64,000 bases of DNA from Cercospora beticola (taxonomy: Eukaryota > Ascomycota > Dothideomycetes > Mycosphaerellales > Mycosphaerellaceae), in NCBI RefSeq assembly GCF_033473495.1, contig NC_088939.1:1612001-1676000 (forward strand), in the 5' to 3' direction. Each line of letters starts with the position of its first letter. Position 1 is the stretch's first letter. Under the pieces are notes generated by a model. The model had not been told where the DNA came from. It saw only the letters and a program-made list of their open reading frames with translations, and ran no database searches. This document shows, in pieces, positions 31,540-43,257 of this stretch. The translations under genes were made by a program, and so were the position numbers.

Positions 31540-33450
31540 ATGTTAGCTACCACGCTGTTTGCCGCAGTGGCATTTGGCGGTTATGCCAATGCCAGAGTCT
31601 TTGCCCGCCAGCCGGGACAGTTCGAAAGCTGCGTGGCCCAGGCCGTGGGTAACAATGCTCAGCTCTATGCTGTACCAACCGGAGCGAACTACAACACCTC
31701 CTTGAACGTCTACAACTTGGACCACATCTACACTCCATCTGCGATCGCTTTCCCAACCAGCGCGGAGCAAGTCGCAGCCTTGGTGAAATGCGCATGCTCA
31801 TCGGGCGTGGCCGTACAGTCACTGTCCGGAGGACACAGCTACCTGGTATGTTTGATGACTGAACGTATGTGAACCAGAGTTAACATGAGGCAGAACTTCG
31901 GTTTGGGAGGACAAAACGGCTCGCTTTCGATCCGTCTAGCCAACATTAACCAAACCTCATATGATGAGTCTGCAAACCGACTCACTTTTGGCACTGGAAA
32001 CCTGCTCTCTGGACTCACCACAGCTCTCCAATCGGCCAACCGCACCGCTGCTTACAGTGGTATCGGTTCTATCGGTACAGGTGGTCACTTCGCTATTGGT
32101 GGACTGGGTCCCCTTTCCCGCCAACACGGTCTTGCCGCTGATCAGGTGGTCGAAGTCGAGGTGGTGACAAAGGATGGCCAAATCGTCAAAGCATCTGAGG
32201 ATGAGAACGAGGACCTTTTCTGGGCTGTACGTGGTGCTGCTTGGTCTTTTGGTATCGTTACCTCGATCACCATCGACACAGTCCCAGTGGTCTCATCGAC
32301 CTCATACTCGTACATTATCCCAGGTAATGCGTCGACCCTCGCGTCTGTCGTGTCTGCATGGCAGGACATTGTCTCGAACGAGAACTTGCCCCGGGAGTTT
32401 GGCTCTACTGTCTACATCTGGGAGGGCTTCGTCCTGATTACTGGATCGTACTTCGGCTCTCAAGAGGATCTTGATCGCGTCGGTCTGGATGCTTTTACCC
32501 AGAATGCCATCCCAACGAGCGATGCGCTCAACGCATTGGACTCACTGAATGTCACGGCCGCTGCGAGCCTGCTTACCATCCTCGATGACGCTGGACTCCT
32601 CGATGCCATCATCAGTCTCCCACGCGAAGACATCTACCGCATCTTCCAAGGCATCCTCCAGATCCTTCCAACAATCGAGACCGGCAACTTGACAGCGATT
32701 CAACAGGCAGCAACTGCCACTAACAGCACTCTCCTTGGTGCTGCCTTCGCTTTCCTGCCCGCCAACACCACTCAAGCCCTCTTTGGCAACCTCACTTCCT
32801 CCGGTGTTCTGGACCTTCTCAGCAACCAGACTACGCTCACTGAGCTGGCACCTCTGCTCCTGAACATCAACTTCACGACCATCGTCGAACTCGTAGACCA
32901 AGTCGAAGAGGCAGGTTTCCTCCAGCTCCACGGCAGCGGATCAGCCAAGCTTTCCGAGCTCTTCTCCGTCCTCTTCACTTCCCATCTTCCAACTCACTTC
33001 TACTCCAAATCCCTCAAATTCACCGAGGACACACTGCCTTCCACTCAGACCACTGGAGAAGTCGTCGAATACATCCTCAGCAACACCACCGACCGCGGCA
33101 CGCTTCTCTGGTTCGTCATCTGGGATCTTGGTGGAGGAGCAATCAACGACCCAGCTCAAGATGATACTGCATACTGGCACCGTGACGCTTTGATCTGGTT
33201 GCAAAGCTACACTGTCAATCTCGCTGGAGCGGTCAGTGCTACACAGAAGGAATTCTTGACCCAGGTCAACGAGAAGTATCAGTCCCTGGTTCCAGGTGTC
33301 GATGATAGTGCTTATGCTGGTTACGTTGATGATGCGCTTACGGACCCGGTCAAGAGCTACTGGGGAGGTAATGTGGAGAAGCTGAAGCAGATCAAGGCGA
33401 AGTATGACAGCAGTAACATTTTCCGCAATGGACAGAGTATTACGGCATAA
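31540..33450 (+). CDS. Secreted FAD-linked oxidase (BBE/GOOX-like) with a large insertion
   Basis: Two exons: 31540-31845 and 31894-33450, with a 48-nt intron, giving 620 aa. Signal peptide (MLATTLFAAVAFGGYANA). PCMH-type FAD domain: SLSGGHSYLNFGLGG, with the His of GGHSY as the usual covalent flavin site, then GIGSIGTGGHFAIGGLGPLSR, where bicovalent relatives carry Cys in G-T-C. The C-terminal BBE part reads TLLWFVIWDLGGGAIND, then TAYWHRDALIWLQSY, and ends KYDSSNIFRNGQSI. The family oxidises oligosaccharides or alcohols and makes H2O2 outside the cell. Between about residues 225 and 375 an extra leucine-rich, Asn-glycosylation-rich helical segment separates the two halves of the substrate domain; relatives are usually 470-520 aa. 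The intron sits right after the flavin-binding His motif. Confidence 0.9.
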
Positions 33451-33783
33451 TTTGGCTGGTAGCAGCTGCGTGGCATGGCAAGACTGGAACGCATGTATCA
33501 GTAGCCTTTGCCTGCTGACAGAGAATTGGTAGATGGCGCGCACTAAGTACTATCAGGAGTTTCTCCAAGAACTCGAATTACAAACCATAAACGAGGTCAG
33601 GCCTATCTTAGACGCTTTCATGTTTTGCCAAATATATCTCACGTGTACGGCGCCAGCTGCTTCACTGCGGCTTTTGTCCGAGCGTCTCACGCGAAGAAAT
33701 AGCATTCTGTCTGCTACTCATAGGAGCTGCAATTTTCCACACGCGGAGCGATGCAATTCTGGCTCGTCATCCTCATTCCAGTT
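33451..33783. other. Convergent 3' intergenic region
   Basis: Between the flavin oxidase and the small minus-strand gene. Nothing recognised. Confidence 0.4.
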
Positions 33784-34365
33784 CTAGCAAGATCTATGGT
33801 TCGCCCCATCATTGGTCTTTAACCATACTGTCACACGATTCTCGTAGTCCGTGTCGCTGCCATAAAGGATGCTTTGCACGCAGTCCAGCTGGTGGCGAGC
33901 CATGTACTTCATAATGGAAGAGATGGATCCAACCCAGTCTTCATCGGAGTAGGGATTTATGGAGTCGTGGTAATCGAAGCCCGGGAAAAGCTCTACCTCA
34001 AACGCATCCACCGTCACCTCATGGGCATCCAGCTGGACATCTGATACAAACTGGACAGTCCCTCGACGGCTCTTGACGGGAGATGGTATCTCGGCTGTGA
34101 TTGCCACAGGCGCATTGCTTGACCAGATCCTCTTCATGACTGCTACGAGAACTGCATCGAGAGGCACGATTATGGACGCAACGATACCGATGCCCAGGAC
34201 GCCGACGCATAATGGTCCACCGTCTCGCGTGCTGTAAACCAAATAGCCTCCGTGGGGACATGTGGTACGCCGAGTGTTCGCTTGATCAGCACTTCTTTGA
34301 TCAAGCGCTATTGCTTGCGTGAGGGAACTCGAACAAAGCAGCTGAAGCAGCGCTCGTGGATGCAT
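33784..34365 (-). CDS. Small putative membrane or secreted protein, unknown
   Basis: The minus-strand frame is open to 34785, but only the part from the ATG at 34365 looks like a protein (193 aa). It starts with a possible signal peptide (MHPRALLQLLCSSSLTQAIA). Two cysteines around GGYLVYSTRDGGPLC follow, then one strong hydrophobic helix (VGVLGIGIVASIIVPLDAVL), then a soluble acidic tail (VELFPGFDYHDSINPYSDEDW). No family is recognised. The upstream part of the ORF is rich in Arg, Ser and Thr with no order and is probably chance. The gene could also be spliced differently or be non-coding. Confidence 0.45.
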   Translation of the reverse strand: MHPRALLQLLCSSSLTQAIALDQRSADQANTRRTTCPHGGYLVYSTRDGGPLCVGVLGIGIVASIIVPLDAVLVAVMKRIWSSNAPVAITAEIPSPVKSRRGTVQFVSDVQLDAHEVTVDAFEVELFPGFDYHDSINPYSDEDWVGSISSIMKYMARHQLDCVQSILYGSDTDYENRVTVWLKTNDGANHRSC

Positions 34366-35248
34366 TGATTTGACGTTGAATTCTTCGTTTCTGGTTCTTG
34401 CGTGTCTACTAGAGGGCAGTCGAAGACAAACGCGCAATTTTGGCAATATTCGATTGCTTCGTGTAGACCGTTGGGGGGCGAAGCGTAGCGTACGGTAGGT
34501 ACACTTGTTTTGATTCATGCCTTCGATCAAAGCACAGCGTTCTCGGTGCCCGGCGCCTGGGTTGAGCGCACGATCACGAGTGTAACTTTCCGTGCATAAT
34601 GACGAGCTGAACGCACAGGAGTCGTGCGTGGCCGTTGAGGTTGTTCGTGTGACGGAGCTAACAAGGAAAACAAGGACCATACGCCGACCGGTGAAGGGAG
34701 CAAAGAACATCTGTGCAACAACCATATCCGCCAAGGAAGTTGGAATGAAGAAGTGGTGGTCAGTGTGACTATGTCGCTCTTGCACAAATCAACATCGTAG
34801 TGCAACCGTGCAATTTGCAACACTGTGCATCGTAGAAGAACAACGCGACTCGCAGCTCGCACGTCAATATTTGGACTCGTGCCCCTGATCGCAGGTATAC
34901 ATGGACAGCACTTAGTAATGTCTCGTAATGCGCTGTCCTACACACGATGCTGGATTCCGAGGCTTCACTGTGATGACCTGTGAGACGGGAATCAAGCAAT
35001 GCCACGCACAAAGGTAACGATCCGTATAATCACACTGTTTCAAGTTCTGCACCTCCAGCTGACCGGTATCAACTGACGTATAGATGCTGAGATGACTCGC
35101 CATCACGCGATGCATCATACTCATGGTCGGATTCATCAACAGCGCCCTGTTGTGGCCTCCTGACACCAGCTGCGGCTTGATCTACTACTTCAGATGCTAG
35201 CCTCAAGAAATATTCGATCACTCTCAAAACTCCGCAACCTCCTTCTCA
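34366..35248. other. Divergent intergenic region
   Basis: About 0.9 kb between two small divergent genes. No gene or repeat recognised. Confidence 0.4.
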
Positions 35249-35812
35249 ATGCACAATTGCGCGACTAAATTCCTGTACCTGGCCGGCGTGCTGAGCATAG
35301 CTGTCTCATCTCCTGTCCAGAGTGTGAATATAGCGACTGGCTCGAATCTAGATGCTCGTGCCCATGGAATCGGCTGTGACGACATCATGATAAACAAGGA
35401 ACAAACCGACAAGGCAGTGAATGATTTCTATGCAGTTTGTCAAGGCAAACAACAAAGTATCTTCACATACGTCGGGGACACTGTCGTCTTCTACTGTCAA
35501 TGGCATCCGTAAGTGACTAGCAGTGATCCTAGCACGACAAAAGAACATCGCTGCTAACTGTGCTGGAAGAGGTCCGCAATGTGCTGTGACTTCTGCAAGC
35601 CATCAATTCGAGATGATCACATCACAATGCGGGCTCTATGGAGTGAGTCGCAGAACTGCCTGAGATGGCGAAAGCTGCTAATACAGCGATGCTTGTAGGC
35701 AGGCTCCTTTTCTGACCGGGCCCCGAACAAGAGAACGTATAGCTATGGCTACACCAATTGGCGTATCCACAGCTATTGCAATGTACCTCCGAACACTAGA
35801 CAGGACGGATAG
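35249..35812 (+). CDS. Small secreted cysteine-containing protein (effector candidate)
   Basis: Three exons: 35249-35508, 35570-35642 and 35699-35812, giving 148 aa. Introns (61 and 56 nt) have good donors (GTAAGT, GTGAGT) and GCTAAC/GCTAAT branch sites. The signal peptide covers about residues 1-21. LDAR at residues 34-37 fits the LxxR site often used by fungal kexin to trim pro-domains. The mature part has six cysteines at residues 43, 64, 83, 91, 107 and 138, enough for three disulphides, and is rich in Tyr near the end (YSYGYTNW). No named family is recognised. Size, signal peptide, paired cysteines and short introns are typical of secreted effector-like proteins of plant-associated fungi, but saprobes have such proteins too. 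Confidence 0.75.
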
Positions 35813-36247
35813 AGCGGTGGAGCAGTTTCGACTCCTCGAAGGGTTTGAGCTTCAATTGACGCATCTATCAAAACTTGGAACAGTGTCCAACCGAGATGGC
35901 ACACAAGGCCAGAGGCGACATGTTATGCATCGTGGTGAGAGGAGTCGAGGGGTGGCACAACAGCATGAGTTTTCGTACAGCCAATTACAACACCAGAGTA
36001 TAGCAAAACCCTCAGATCTCACAACTTTGCTTTTGGCTTTTGTGTCTTCGTGATGCCCAACCACCTCCAGAGCAAACCCCATCCCCTCACATCAGTGGGT
36101 GTGCCCTCACTCTCGACTGGTCGTTGGTCATTGGTCTCTTCCTCTACAGCCTGGGTTTGCCCAGAAGTCAGCCTTGAAACGCCCCAAAGTATAAGCCCGC
36201 GTTTTCAGTAGCGAAAGACAACGCAACTCAATGGGGTAGGGTAACAC
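35813..36247. other. Convergent intergenic region
   Basis: 3' ends of the small secreted protein gene and the GFA gene. Nothing recognised. Confidence 0.4.
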
Positions 36248-36805
36248 TTACTTTGACTTAGCCGTGTACGAAGCCAGAGCATCCATCAACCCAGGGTTCA
36301 AACAATCATAAGGCTCCAACCCCACACTCTTCAACTTCGACCTGACCTGATCCATCTTACCCGCATCAAAACCTTGCTCAATAATACTGCTCACAAAAGC
36401 CGCAAACTGCGGCTCCTGCCATCCTTGCTCTTTACTGAGCTCCACATGAATGAAATCCAAACCCTTGAAAGCATGATCCTTCACAATGCGGCCGTACAAG
36501 TGTACGCCACATTGCTTGCAAGCATTGCGTTGGATTGCGGCATTGGGGTCGATGATGGAGAGTTTGTTGGCGTTGGCTACGACTTTGACGTTGTCGACGG
36601 GAACGACACCGACGATGGAGAAGAGGGCTCCGTCGGGTTTCCAGCATTTGGAGCAGCCGCAGGCGTGGTTGTGGGCGACGTTTCCGGTGATTTGGACTTT
36701 GACGGGGTCGGAGCGGCAGTGGCATTGCAGGGTTCCGCCGCTGAAGTTGGGGTCGCCTTTGGTGAAGCCGTTGTTGATGTCGGGGTGGAGGTTGATGTAG
36801 GACAT
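36248..36805 (-). CDS. Glutathione-dependent formaldehyde-activating enzyme (GFA family)
   Basis: Intronless, 185 aa. Typical fungal S-(hydroxymethyl)glutathione synthase: [20 protein letters not shown], zinc-site cysteines C28 and C30, the [10 protein letters not shown] cluster (C49, C51, C54), and [12 protein letters not shown]. The fold is CENP-V/GFA. The enzyme helps formaldehyde and glutathione combine before oxidation by the class III alcohol dehydrogenase (formaldehyde detoxification) in the cytosol. All expected zinc ligands are present and the length matches the family. It has no clear link to its neighbours. Confidence 0.9.
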   Translation of the reverse strand: MSYINLHPDINNGFTKGDPNFSGGTLQCHCRSDPVKVQITGNVAHNHACGCSKCWKPDGALFSIVGVVPVDNVKVVANANKLSIIDPNAAIQRNACKQCGVHLYGRIVKDHAFKGLDFIHVELSKEQGWQEPQFAAFVSSIIEQGFDAGKMDQVRSKLKSVGLEPYDCLNPGLMDALASYTAKSK

Positions 36806-37868
36806 TTTTGCTGTGCTGTAGTAGTGAAGCTCGCTCGATAGACTTGGGAAGTTTTTGGTTGGTAGGAGATTCGTGCAGAGAAATCAGGTCAGCAGAAAAG
36901 ATGAACAGAAAACGCAGTACTTAGAAATCCTCCCCTCAGCGGAACAATCGGGCGTGCTCTAATATGTAGTGCTGAGAGCATTCAGCGTTCAACAAGGATA
37001 TGGGATCCAACCTCAAGGCGGGGTTTGCGCGTATCCGAACACCTCCCAGGAGAGCGCAGGACACGACTGGTGGGGGCCCTTCAGCAAATGAGACCAGGGA
37101 GAGGTCCGCATCGCCTGGGGATTGCGCTGCCAGTCGTGTGCAGCATTGGCTGGTCGTGGACGGTATTGGCATACAAAAGAGGGGAATGCGGAATCATCGC
37201 GGGTGTTGCAGAGTCGTGGAGCTTCGAGCTGGGGCCTGTGAGCCTGGCAATGCATCCCGAAGCGAAGGGAAAATCCGGGTGGAATCACTTGCCCTAAATG
37301 GTAATGGGGAAACTTAGTCCCGCCAACAGCGACACATGTCAGACGCCAGGCTGATAAGTTGTCAGAGTGGATTTTGATGGCGACATATGTCAATTGATGA
37401 GGCGGTTCTTGTTGTTGGTGAGCTTTGGAGGATGTCGATGGTAGGTCCATCGGTTCGGCTCCAACTCCGGCGAGGCTTGGCTTCGGGCTGGCCTGTTGAT
37501 GCAACTTCTCTTCTGAATCTTCAGTACATGGTGGTATGCGAGTGCGTGAAAGTCTGTGGAGGACAAACAGGAGTGAGCTTGAGCTCTGAGAAGGTGTTGT
37601 TATATATACAGCATGGCCCGAGGTCACGACCTTAATGGACTGCACAGCTACGGATCTTGCCGGGCACTCGTGGATGACGCTCTGGTGGACAAACTAATCA
37701 TTATTACACTTGCTGAGGCCTAGAAGAATACATATTTTCTGAACATCATGTCATACTCCGTCACAGCCGTGCATCGAGTGAGTTGGTTGGCATGTAAGCG
37801 CAACAACATTTATCGCAGAGCTCAGCAACCCCACGTGCCACTCCACGCAGCCCGGCGCGGCACGCTGC
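36806..37868. other. Intergenic region upstream of the GFA gene
   Basis: About 1.06 kb. Several short ORFs on both strands show no domain and have irregular composition. No gene supported. Confidence 0.4.
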
Positions 37869-40800
37869 TCAGAACCATCTCCGGATCCAACCCCTCAGCA
37901 TGTCTCCGGTGACTGGCTTCATCTCATTCAAGGCCCAACTTGCTCGCCTGCTCTCCAGTGTATCTAATCTCACTTCCTCAGCTGCCAGTAGACTTCGATA
38001 GAAATTGGCAAGTTTCACAGCAGGGTATCGATTGATATCCTGATCTCCGAGTCTGGTCAACTTATCAATCCATTCCTCAAATGGTACTGTCTTCTCGACA
38101 GCGAGGCTAGACTGCACAGCGGGGAGGAGAGATTGCCAGGGCGTGGGTCGTGGGTTGACAGCGTGATAGATCTGAGGCTGGTTTGGTGAATCCTGTTTGA
38201 TGTTAGCATCATTGTTAGACATGCGGCGACAGAGGCTCAGCTGCTTACAAGCAATTTCTTTCCTGCATGCCCGACGAAGTCGAGGACGATCTTTGCAGCA
38301 AGATCAATCGGTACCCAGTCAACGTTGTTGAAAGAGCCCAAGGACGTCGGGAGACATCCCATATTTCGTGAAGAGACCACGAGTGTCGGTAGCCACTCAT
38401 TTCTCTGCCAATCGCCTTCTCCTGGGCTTGGTCCAGCGATCTGACCAACTCTGCATATGGCACACGGAATACCTGCTTCTTTGGCAGCAGTGGCGAGGAT
38501 TCTTTCCGCTACAAGCTTCGACTGTCCATAGCCTCCTTCCGTAGACGCTGCAGACCAATCTTCAATGGGCTCTTCAGGAACAGGTCGAGGTCTGCCATCA
38601 GCACCTTGAGGCTGCCGTAGGCTGGAGACAGCGCCGACGGAGGAAATGAAGAAGATCATAGCGCCATACTTTGAACGAGCGGAGAAGTCCACGAGCTGTC
38701 TCACGCCTTGAATATGTGGGCTGTCAAAGTAGGTAAGCGGGAGGTTGAAGTTGACATTCCACGCATTGTGCAGAATGTGTGTCGCTCGGCCCAGGAAGTC
38801 CTTGTACTCCGAGATGTTGAGGCCGAGATAGGGTCGCGAGAAGTCGCAGGCGGCGAAAGTGACAGTCTTTTTCTTGGCAAAATTTGCAGACATGCCTTTG
38901 CGGATCAGCGATCGAGCTTGTTCTTCTTCGGCATTGACACGTCGGTTCAGGCAGATGACTTCCGCGACTGTCTCATCGCGAAGCAGTGCATCCAAGAGAT
39001 ATGTGCCAAACGAGCCTGTAGATCCAGTCAAGACGACGACTTTGGCCGAGTGGTTAGCAGGAAGCGGCGAGCGAGTCGTGATTGGTAAGTTGGCCGTGTA
39101 CTTCTCGAAGATCCTCTGCATTTGATCTTCCGCAGCAAGCTCTTCTGGAGCATCGCCGCACAGGAAGGCCGCCAAGCCAATCGCTGTAGGGTTCTGATAG
39201 ACGGCTTTCGGGGCGATGAAGTACCGACCTTGATCTGTCGTCGATAGCAGGCGCTGCAACTCACGCACGATAGTCGTCACGCCCAGTGAGTCTACACCAG
39301 CAGAAAAAATGTCTTGGTCGACAGCGACAGTGAGACCAAAGATGTCTTTCAAGATTTCCAGGATGCGACGCGCCAATGAGATGGTATCAAAATCTCCCCA
39401 TCGGCCAGTAGGCTGCCCAATTTGGGTTTGCTCATCAGAGCGCTTGGTCGTGGTGACAAGTGCGCGGGATGTGACCGCAACTTCAGAGCTTGGGCTGGAG
39501 ACAAACTCGATTGAACGAGGTCGTGTTGGGCTGACAGAAGTATCGCTTGGCATAGAAGACAATGAAAATGCGGACGCTTTGGAATCTTTCCGCTCAGCGA
39601 TGGGGCTCTCATACAGTTCCTCAAGCTCCTTTCCGTAGATTTCAACTGATGCTTCACGCTGTACTGTACCCTTGCCAGCTCTCGGGAGAGGTTTCCGGGG
39701 CGATGTGACCAAGATCATGTCCTTCATGATGCGAGCATGGGCCGGGCTGTTGGCATTGACCTTCTTGACATGCGGCCAGATGGCTTCTATGAACGCTTCG
39801 GCATCGACTGTATGCTGGTTTGGCTCCACTAGCAATGCAGAATTTGGCCGGCCGGTCCCACAGACGAGAGCAGCCGAGATGGCAGAATGACCATTGATCG
39901 CATTCTCCATTGTTGTAGGGTTGTATTTTTCGCCGGTAGAGTACACGATGATGTCGTCGTTTCGTCCTTCCCACTTCCAGAGTCCAGGTTTGGTGGGATG
40001 CTTGGAATAGAGGTCTCCGGTTCCATACTCAGTGCGTTCTGGATAAGTGTAGAACGCGACTTGGTAGTCCTTGCAAGCCTCATTGCGAACGAAGAACAGG
40101 CTGAAAAGATTGTCTGCTGCTGGTCGCATCTCAATTCCCAGAACCGGTGAAAATTGTATATACTGCCAATCCCGATCCTCAGTAAATTCACATGGCAGAA
40201 TGCCAGACTCGGTCATGCCCATAATACTGGCGATGTGAGAACGCCTTCGAATATCCTCTCCAGCAGCTTCAGGTAACGGGCCTCCACCAAATGCTACACA
40301 ATTGAGCTTGGACAGCGTCTCGAGCATCCTTCGATCCGCGGCCATCTCCGCCAAGATGGAAGGAGGACTGGTCAGGACGTGAACTCTTGTCTTGTCGATG
40401 ATGTCTGCGGTCATTTGTGCATTCGGCGGCGTTGGTCCAGCAGGAGGAAGTATCACAGTGAATTGGTTTTGAATCGCTGCCATGAGTATATTTATTGCTG
40501 CCATGTGGAAAAGAGGAAATGTGACCAACACCCGTTTCCCGGACCATTGGCACAAATGGATCTTTCCATGACCCAGGTCGGGAATTTGTTTCCATTTTTC
40601 CATGGCCAGGGCGTTGCCATGTTTGATCTTGATCGGCTTGGGGAGTCCAGTGGTGCCAGATGAATGCAGGCCCACGAGTGGCTCTGTCGCAATAGTTCTT
40701 GGACTCCAATGCCAAACGTACGGATTTGGGGCGAAGGAAAGAAAATAGTCAAGATCAGGCACTTCAAGGCAGGCTAGCGATTCTGCCTCAATAACGCTTT

Positions 40801-41239
40801 GTAGATCAGATCTTGCGGAACCGCCTTGTGGCAGAAGCAGAATTTTGCAGCCGTATCTTTGGAAGAGGTGCCGCTGCGCATCGGCGTCGTTTCTCGGCGA
40901 AGGAAAAAAGGCCAACCTTCCTGTCTTGCAGCCAGCGAGCATCAGGATCCAATATCGCAAGTCTGGACCTGAGCTTACGTAGGCGAACGTTCTTGACAAG
41001 TACAGGTGTCGCAGACGTTCATCTAGCCACCAGGCCGCCTTGTGGATGGCCACGGATAGCTGCTTGATGGAAATGGTTTTTGAGCTTCCATCGCTGGGAC
41101 TTACGATTTCTGCAAATGATCGATCTGGATCCTTGGTCGCGAGATGGTCAATGTATGCTGGCAGTGGCAGGCTGGTGATTTCTTTTGGTTGTGCCATCGC
41201 CTTGGTCCGAGATATGATGGTTCGGAGTCGCGAGGTCAT
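37869..41239 (-). CDS. NRPS-like A-T-R enzyme (adenylation, carrier, thioester reductase)
   Basis: Two exons on the minus strand: 38249-41239 and 37869-38192, giving 1104 aa. The intron (56 nt) joins GKKLL to DSPNQPQIYHAVNP, a normal R-domain end. A domain about residues 20-560: A3 variant GLHSSGTTGLPKPIKIKHG, SIMGMTESG, TGDLYSK, WKWEGRNDDIIVYSTGEK. A Ser/Pro-rich linker follows, then the carrier domain with phosphopantetheine Ser at about residue 651 (FSAGVDSLGV). R domain about 735-1104: VVVLTGSTGSFGTYLL (NADPH binding), ILHNAWNVNFNL, FFISSVGAVSS, catalytic YGQSK. Such enzymes activate a carboxylic acid and release it as aldehyde or alcohol by NADPH reduction. No cluster partner lies next to it. 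The substrate is unknown. An in-frame ATG at codon 15 is an alternative start. Confidence 0.92.
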
Positions 41240-43257
41240 GAGAAGGTGGAATATTGCAGAAGGCGACGACTATCATGGCCCTCATATCTCGTGTGTGTAG
41301 CGTGCGACACCTGCAGGCCATTGCTGTCATGGACTGACCTGGTCGCTCCAGTTCCGAAATCCTCGAGGACGGACTTCCATGTCATCGGAGCGTCGAAGTC
41401 AAGGATCACCAAGCTGTACTCCGCACGCAACCATGTGCCTCGCCTCTCAAGGTTTGAACGCAGTCCTTTCAAAGATGGATCGTTGGCAGGCTGCAAGTTG
41501 ATGCTGTTGCAAAGTCAGTACAGTCAAGCAGAAGACGGTCTCGGCGCCTGAACGGCGAAGCAGATCTCTCTGGTAGGCCATCTACACCACTCTCTCCACC
41601 ATCAGCTCATCTGTGAGCGCAGCAAGACTATGGCCAGGCACTCTGAACCTTCCTGACAACCCACCGATCTCCTCCGGCGACCGGAAAGGCTTCCCGACAG
41701 GCGCTGAAGCAAGACGACATGTCGTAGGGATGTGCATTGATTCAGAGAACGGATATCAAGCGGACATTCCAGGCGGCCACTGCCACTGGAAAATTGCATT
41801 GCAGAGCAGCGCAGCGCCAGTCTCATCGTGCCCGGGTGGACACGCGTCTTGCGGATTGTGTCTTGCTGCATTCAACCAGCGAGAAGTGTCTCGTCTTCCC
41901 TGCTGTGCAGGTAGGGCCTTGAAGCGCTTTTCGGCGCTGGAGCATGCCGCTGGAGACGTAGAATGACAGACATTTTTGTCTGTTTCTGCGTTCAGCTTGA
42001 TGACTTCGATGTGGTTGATGTCGAGTAGAAGAAAGAGAACGCGTGGTAGACGCGATGGCGGCGGCGTGAAAAACACCTTATCGCCCGTCCCGTGACTTGT
42101 CTCCCGCGGCATACCTCTGACTATACTAGTCTGTTGCCGAAACACCTCTCTGCGCTGTCCGTTGCGCGGATGCACAGCTACAAGATGGCACGGTATCTGG
42201 ATCTCGAGGCCGCGAAAGTCTGATAATCCCAAGCACGAAGAGCACGCTGGATTGGCTCTGCGGAACAAGTTGCTGGTGGCACGAATGAGAAGGTCTGCCT
42301 GAGGTGTGCTCTTCACAAAGGAGCCAACAAGCTAACAGCCGCCAAAATCGGGCACTGCGGCCACTGACTTGCAAGCGTGCTGCATGCAAGGACTCAGCTC
42401 ATGCCACGAACCTGCGATACGGATGGCGGCGTGGACAGCTTTGCGCCTTAAGAAGATGCCAACTTCTCAGCCTGACTGGAGCGGTGAGAAACGCATCGGG
42501 TAGCCCGATGTCACCAGCCATTGGCGTTCACACGAGAGCTCCGTGCTGCTCATGCATTGCTGAGCCTGTGCGGATTCGCCTGTACTGTGCTGGAAGGCTG
42601 ATGAGGTGCTGTCAAGCCACCAGAGGAGCCTTATCCCGACCGCTCTGCGATGCGTATTGTGGCTCTGTCGGGGCTTCCGAACGGGCGCCACCACGTGGTC
42701 GACTCGTGGTGGAGAGCATGCAGCCTCGAAAGCTATGGACTCAGTTCATGGCGGCAGATCAAGCAACCGCAAAGCCCTCAGGCAGGATCCGCACCAGACG
42801 ACGGCAGAGGAACAATTACATCTCGCTCCGGTCCGAGCCCAGCGCACATGTCTCACACTTCCCAATCTTCACGCTTGGCCTGGCTCTATATCATACACTC
42901 CAGCTTACTTGCGACAAGACAGAGGCGAAGCTGTCCAGTACAGCATACTGGCAATCGCAATGACTCTTTACGTAAATCTTGATCACAACGACGCTGGCTG
43001 CATGCCGCCATCTTCAAGTCTCGCATCTACCTGTATGGCCCCGCAATTAGCCTTACGCCACAATACAGCTAGCTATGCTGCACATCAAAGCCACCAGGTG
43101 CCGGAAACAGTATTACCACTTTGGGGTGTCGCAACATCTTAGCAGCCACGTGGTGCACATGCTTCGACGATGTATATATATCAAGCACAAGTGAGCATAA
43201 CTTGCTTCGATACAGCAGAGCGAACAATCGCGATCAACGAAGCACAGCACATCCATC
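41240..43257. other. 2-kb gene-free divergent region
   Basis: The longest gene-free stretch in the window, between the A-T-R enzyme and the repeat-bearing protease. It contains many overlapping short ORFs on both strands, none with a domain or a codon bias like the neighbours. Only the TATA element near the right end is recognisable. It could hide a non-coding transcript or a decayed gene. Confidence 0.4.
43173..43180 (+). promoter_or_regulatory. TATA box of the protease gene
   Basis: TATATATA, 78 bp upstream of the ATG at 43258. Position and sequence are good for a fungal TATA box. Confidence 0.5.

Noticed and set aside
34366..34785. 5' extension of the small minus-strand gene to a 333-aa protein
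   Set aside because: The extra part is an unordered Arg/Ser/Thr mix, and a good signal peptide begins at the internal Met at 34365.
41613..43142. Several overlapping ORFs of 60-219 codons in the 2-kb gap
   Set aside because: They overlap on both strands, show no domain, and have composition unlike the neighbouring genes.
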